In this document: positions 61,572-64,000 of the stretch, piece by piece | Position numbering within the stretch: the first letter of the stretch is position 1 | How the letters are laid out: the number at the start of each line of letters is the position of its first letter | From: Dirofilaria immitis | Taxonomy: Eukaryota > Nematoda > Chromadorea > Rhabditida > Onchocercidae | Length of the DNA stretch: 64,000 bases | Assembly (NCBI GenBank): GCA_024305405.1 | Contig: JAKNDB010000104.1 | Coordinates: forward strand, 1 to 64,000 | Direction: 5' to 3' | Program-made: the position numbers and the translations under genes | Notes under the pieces: model-generated | Databases searched by the model: none | The model's input: the letters and a program-made list of their open reading frames with translations, nothing else | What the model was told of the DNA's origin: nothing

Positions 61572-61710
61572 TTTATGAAATCATCTAGAAATATCAAGAA
61601 CAACGAATCATATCATTTGTGGATAACAAGCAGAGACTAAATTTATGAAATCATCTAGAAATATCAAGAACAACGAATCATATCATTTGTGGATAACAAG
61701 CAGAGACTAA
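61571..61710. repeat. 70-bp direct repeat, two copies
   Basis: Copies 61571-61640 and 61641-61710 are identical over the unit ATTTATGAAATCATCTAG...GCAGAGACTAA. Confidence 0.95.
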
Positions 61711-61859
61711 ATTATTCGATACTGAAAGAATGAGTTACAGCTGCAATAACTACGTGTCATCAATAAAAACTTTGCTTTCAAAATTTCGAATAATACAGTT
61801 AACTATTTTATTGAAAATGTTTATATTTCATTCTAGATTTCATCGTTAGTGTTCCATAT

Positions 61860-62440
61860 GATTGAGGTGTTGTATCTTATATCATGGGATTTCATCAGAA
61901 AACTTCCAGTCTGTATGAGGAATGGAAATGAAGCAATAACTATAGCTAAAAAGTTTAGTACTGCAGCAGGAGAGAAACAAATAAATGTGACTTATGTGTT
62001 TCTCTTCCTTACAGTACTGGAAGCTATTCAGGTATCCAAGTCAACTGAAAATTCATATGAGAATACATAAAGGAGAGAGACCATTGAAATACAATCAGTG
62101 CAGCACAACATTCAAATTTTCGAATTGCAACAACGTAAACATACGCATAACGAAGAATGACTATTTTTATATGAAGAATGCGGCAAAGGATTCAAATGCT
62201 CAAGTGATATCCAATGGCACAAACTGACAGTGAATAACGACCATTCAAATGTGAGAAATGTGGCAAAGGATTTAAACGGTCAAACAATCTCCAACGTCAT
62301 AAAATGGTGAGCGGGAACAAGTCATTGAAATGCAATGAATGTGGCAGAGAATTCAAAAACTCTACTAAAACAGTGAATTCCTTGACTATGTCGATAAAAG
62401 AAGATATCACTGCTACAGTTATATTAAAAAGGAAACAATT
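61860..62440 (+). pseudogene. Decayed C2H2 zinc-finger gene
   Basis: Finger fragments appear in changing frames: KCDLCVS; QLKIHMRIHKGERPLKYNQC (the linker IHKGERP replaces HTGEKP); ECGKGFKCSSDIQWHK lacking its first Cys; [20 protein letters not shown] followed by H; and [15 protein letters not shown]. Stops and frame changes separate them, and His residues are lost in several. C2H2 proteins bind DNA, but this copy cannot make an intact array as read. Confidence 0.75.
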
Positions 62441-62449
62441 TTAATCTCA

Positions 62450-64000
62450 AGACTACAATTTATGCTTTGCCCATTATTCATTATGGAACGTTGTATAATC
62501 CACTGTGTAACATTGTATAAAGCCCAAATATTTACCCAAAAAGAAACATCTCGAGAGTTGGGAGAGTTTATTTGAAAAGTTTATTAAAAATAATGGAAGA
62601 AAAATGAAAAGATAAAGAATCAATATAGTCAAATGCGATGTAAATAAAAAATTCAGTCAAGGCGGCAATCGGAATAAAAATATCACATAAATATAAAAAA
62701 AGATCAATAGGCATTCCTTTTTCTGTATACAGTTTTATTAAAATATTCTCAACAGTAGTTGTAAATTTAGGAGACTTTGAAGTTGTCGAATGTTATTTTC
62801 TCTGTTGTTGAGCTGATATATACTACTTGAATGCGTGACACAACTGCCGTTGGAATGTTTCATTATAAATTTTATGAATTACAGAGATATCTATCACAAA
62901 ACGAGTTCAGATTAATGAATTATTATAAGTAAAAGAGCAACACGCATAGAAAGTAGAAATAGAGTTCTTTGAAAATAATCAAATTGTGATGAAATGATTG
63001 GAAATCAAAGATACAGATGTGGAAAAGCGAATTGCGATGCCAGAAAACCAAAACGAAGAAGAGTAAAATTCCATCGAACATCAGAAACATGCTTGTCATA
63101 AATTAATTGTTTAATGAATAGGGCAAATAATGTCTATGAGTATATAATGCAATATTAAAGAACGCATGTATGAAAAATGCATATTTTGAATGTATATTCA
63201 GGAATTAATATTAATTGGATTTCTCTGTTTCAAATGAAACAAATAATTATTCGAAATCATAATAGTACATGAAAACATTTACATGAGTCACATTACCACA
63301 TGTTTTACATAATTTCAGTATGGATTTTAGCTTGTCTTGTTCTACATCTTTTTTTGGGTATCTGATGCTGAATTCGTAAAGTTCTGTTCTGATTTAGTTT
63401 CTGACGTTGCTATTTCCTTTTTTCATGCCTTCTGTTCTGATTTAGTTTCTGACGTTGCTATTTCCTTTTTTCATGCCATTTTCATAATTGCTGAAATCAA
63501 ATGTTTTATTTTATGAGAATCATTATTGTGCATCCAATTATTATCAATGTTATAGCAGTAATATCGCTATTTAAAAAATTTGTTATATCCTGACGATGTG
63601 AGTGATATAAATTATGGAAATATAGACTTGCACAGTTATCTAAGAGCATTAAAACTATAAATACGTTTGAATCTAAACATCAATTTTATATGTACCATTA
63701 AAATCCGTTATTTTTATTCGTGATGATTATATACAATTCGTGTAATGTGTATTTTTAATTCTAACAGAACATGAAGGTCACTTACATCATTTTTGCAATT
63801 AGTAAAATCAAACTGTCACTTGTATCCTTAATTTCGCTGCAAAGAAATTAAATCTTTTAACTATTCAGCTTTCCTAAATTATAAAAAGTCGATCTTTTAG
63901 AAGATTAGGATGCTTTGATTATATTTGTCCGAATATTTAACATGATCAAGATGTTTATATATTATCAAATATTTTAATATAAGCAAATAGTCTAATAATA
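62450..64000. other. Non-coding right end
   Basis: AT-rich. Apart from a 48-bp direct repeat, no gene is recognised. Confidence 0.5.
63382..63477. repeat. 48-bp direct repeat, two copies
   Basis: Unit TTCTGTTCTGATTTAG...TTTTTTCATGCC at 63382-63429 and 63430-63477, identical. Confidence 0.95.

Noticed and set aside
1..64000. tRNA genes, SL RNA, 5S rRNA, U1, U4 or U6 genes
   Set aside because: I looked for B-box, spliced-leader and the conserved U1/U4/U6 sequences on both strands and did not find a convincing match.

Overview
The window looks like an AT-rich nuclear genome segment from a nematode. A filarial-type (clade III) worm is my inference. Genes are cut into short exons by AT-rich introns with GT donors and TTTCAG-type acceptors. 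Several predicted start codons lie a few bases after an acceptor-like site, as expected for spliced-leader trans-splicing. The protein set is animal: a Tudor protein, the SUMO E1 subunit AOS1, an EGL-1-type BH3-only protein and the nucleoporin ELYS/MEL-28. Proteins were assembled by hand from exons with matching splice phase, so most coordinates are gene spans and exon lists are in the evidence text.

Layout. 0.1-1.7 kb (-): 5' part of a Tudor-domain gene that runs off the left edge. 3.6-4.4 kb (-): orphan midasin-like C-terminal VWA fragment with an in-frame stop. 5.4-9.1 kb (-): AOS1. 9.1-12.7 kb: non-coding. 12.7-13.4 kb (+): small two-exon gene ending in a BH3 motif, the best candidate for the local egl-1. 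15.9-18.5 kb (-): unknown basic, probably nuclear protein. 20.9-35.0 kb (-): ELYS/MEL-28, about 37 exons, with a beta-propeller, helical domain, PP1-docking motifs and a long repetitive basic tail. 36.9-47.8 kb (+): polytopic membrane protein, perhaps Bax-inhibitor-1-like. 49.0-51.1 kb (+): four-transmembrane protein. 52.5-61.3 kb: large palindrome carrying four U2 and four U5 snRNA genes. 61.4-62.4 kb: an isolated exon and a decayed C2H2 zinc-finger gene.

The most striking structure is the palindrome. Two near-identical arms of about 4.26 kb flank a 341-bp spacer. Each arm holds two divergent U5/U2 pairs, themselves inverted. All eight genes share one upstream element, CCAC-N11-TGC, with identical internal spacing and near-constant distance to the RNA start, so U2 and U5 probably use one promoter type.

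A technical pattern runs through the coding exons. At A/T homopolymers of 6-7 bases the frame breaks and is repaired by a length change, usually one added base (AOS1 twice, the BH3 gene, the 15.9-kb gene, the membrane protein). This points to homopolymer under-calling in the assembly rather than to several independent pseudogenes.
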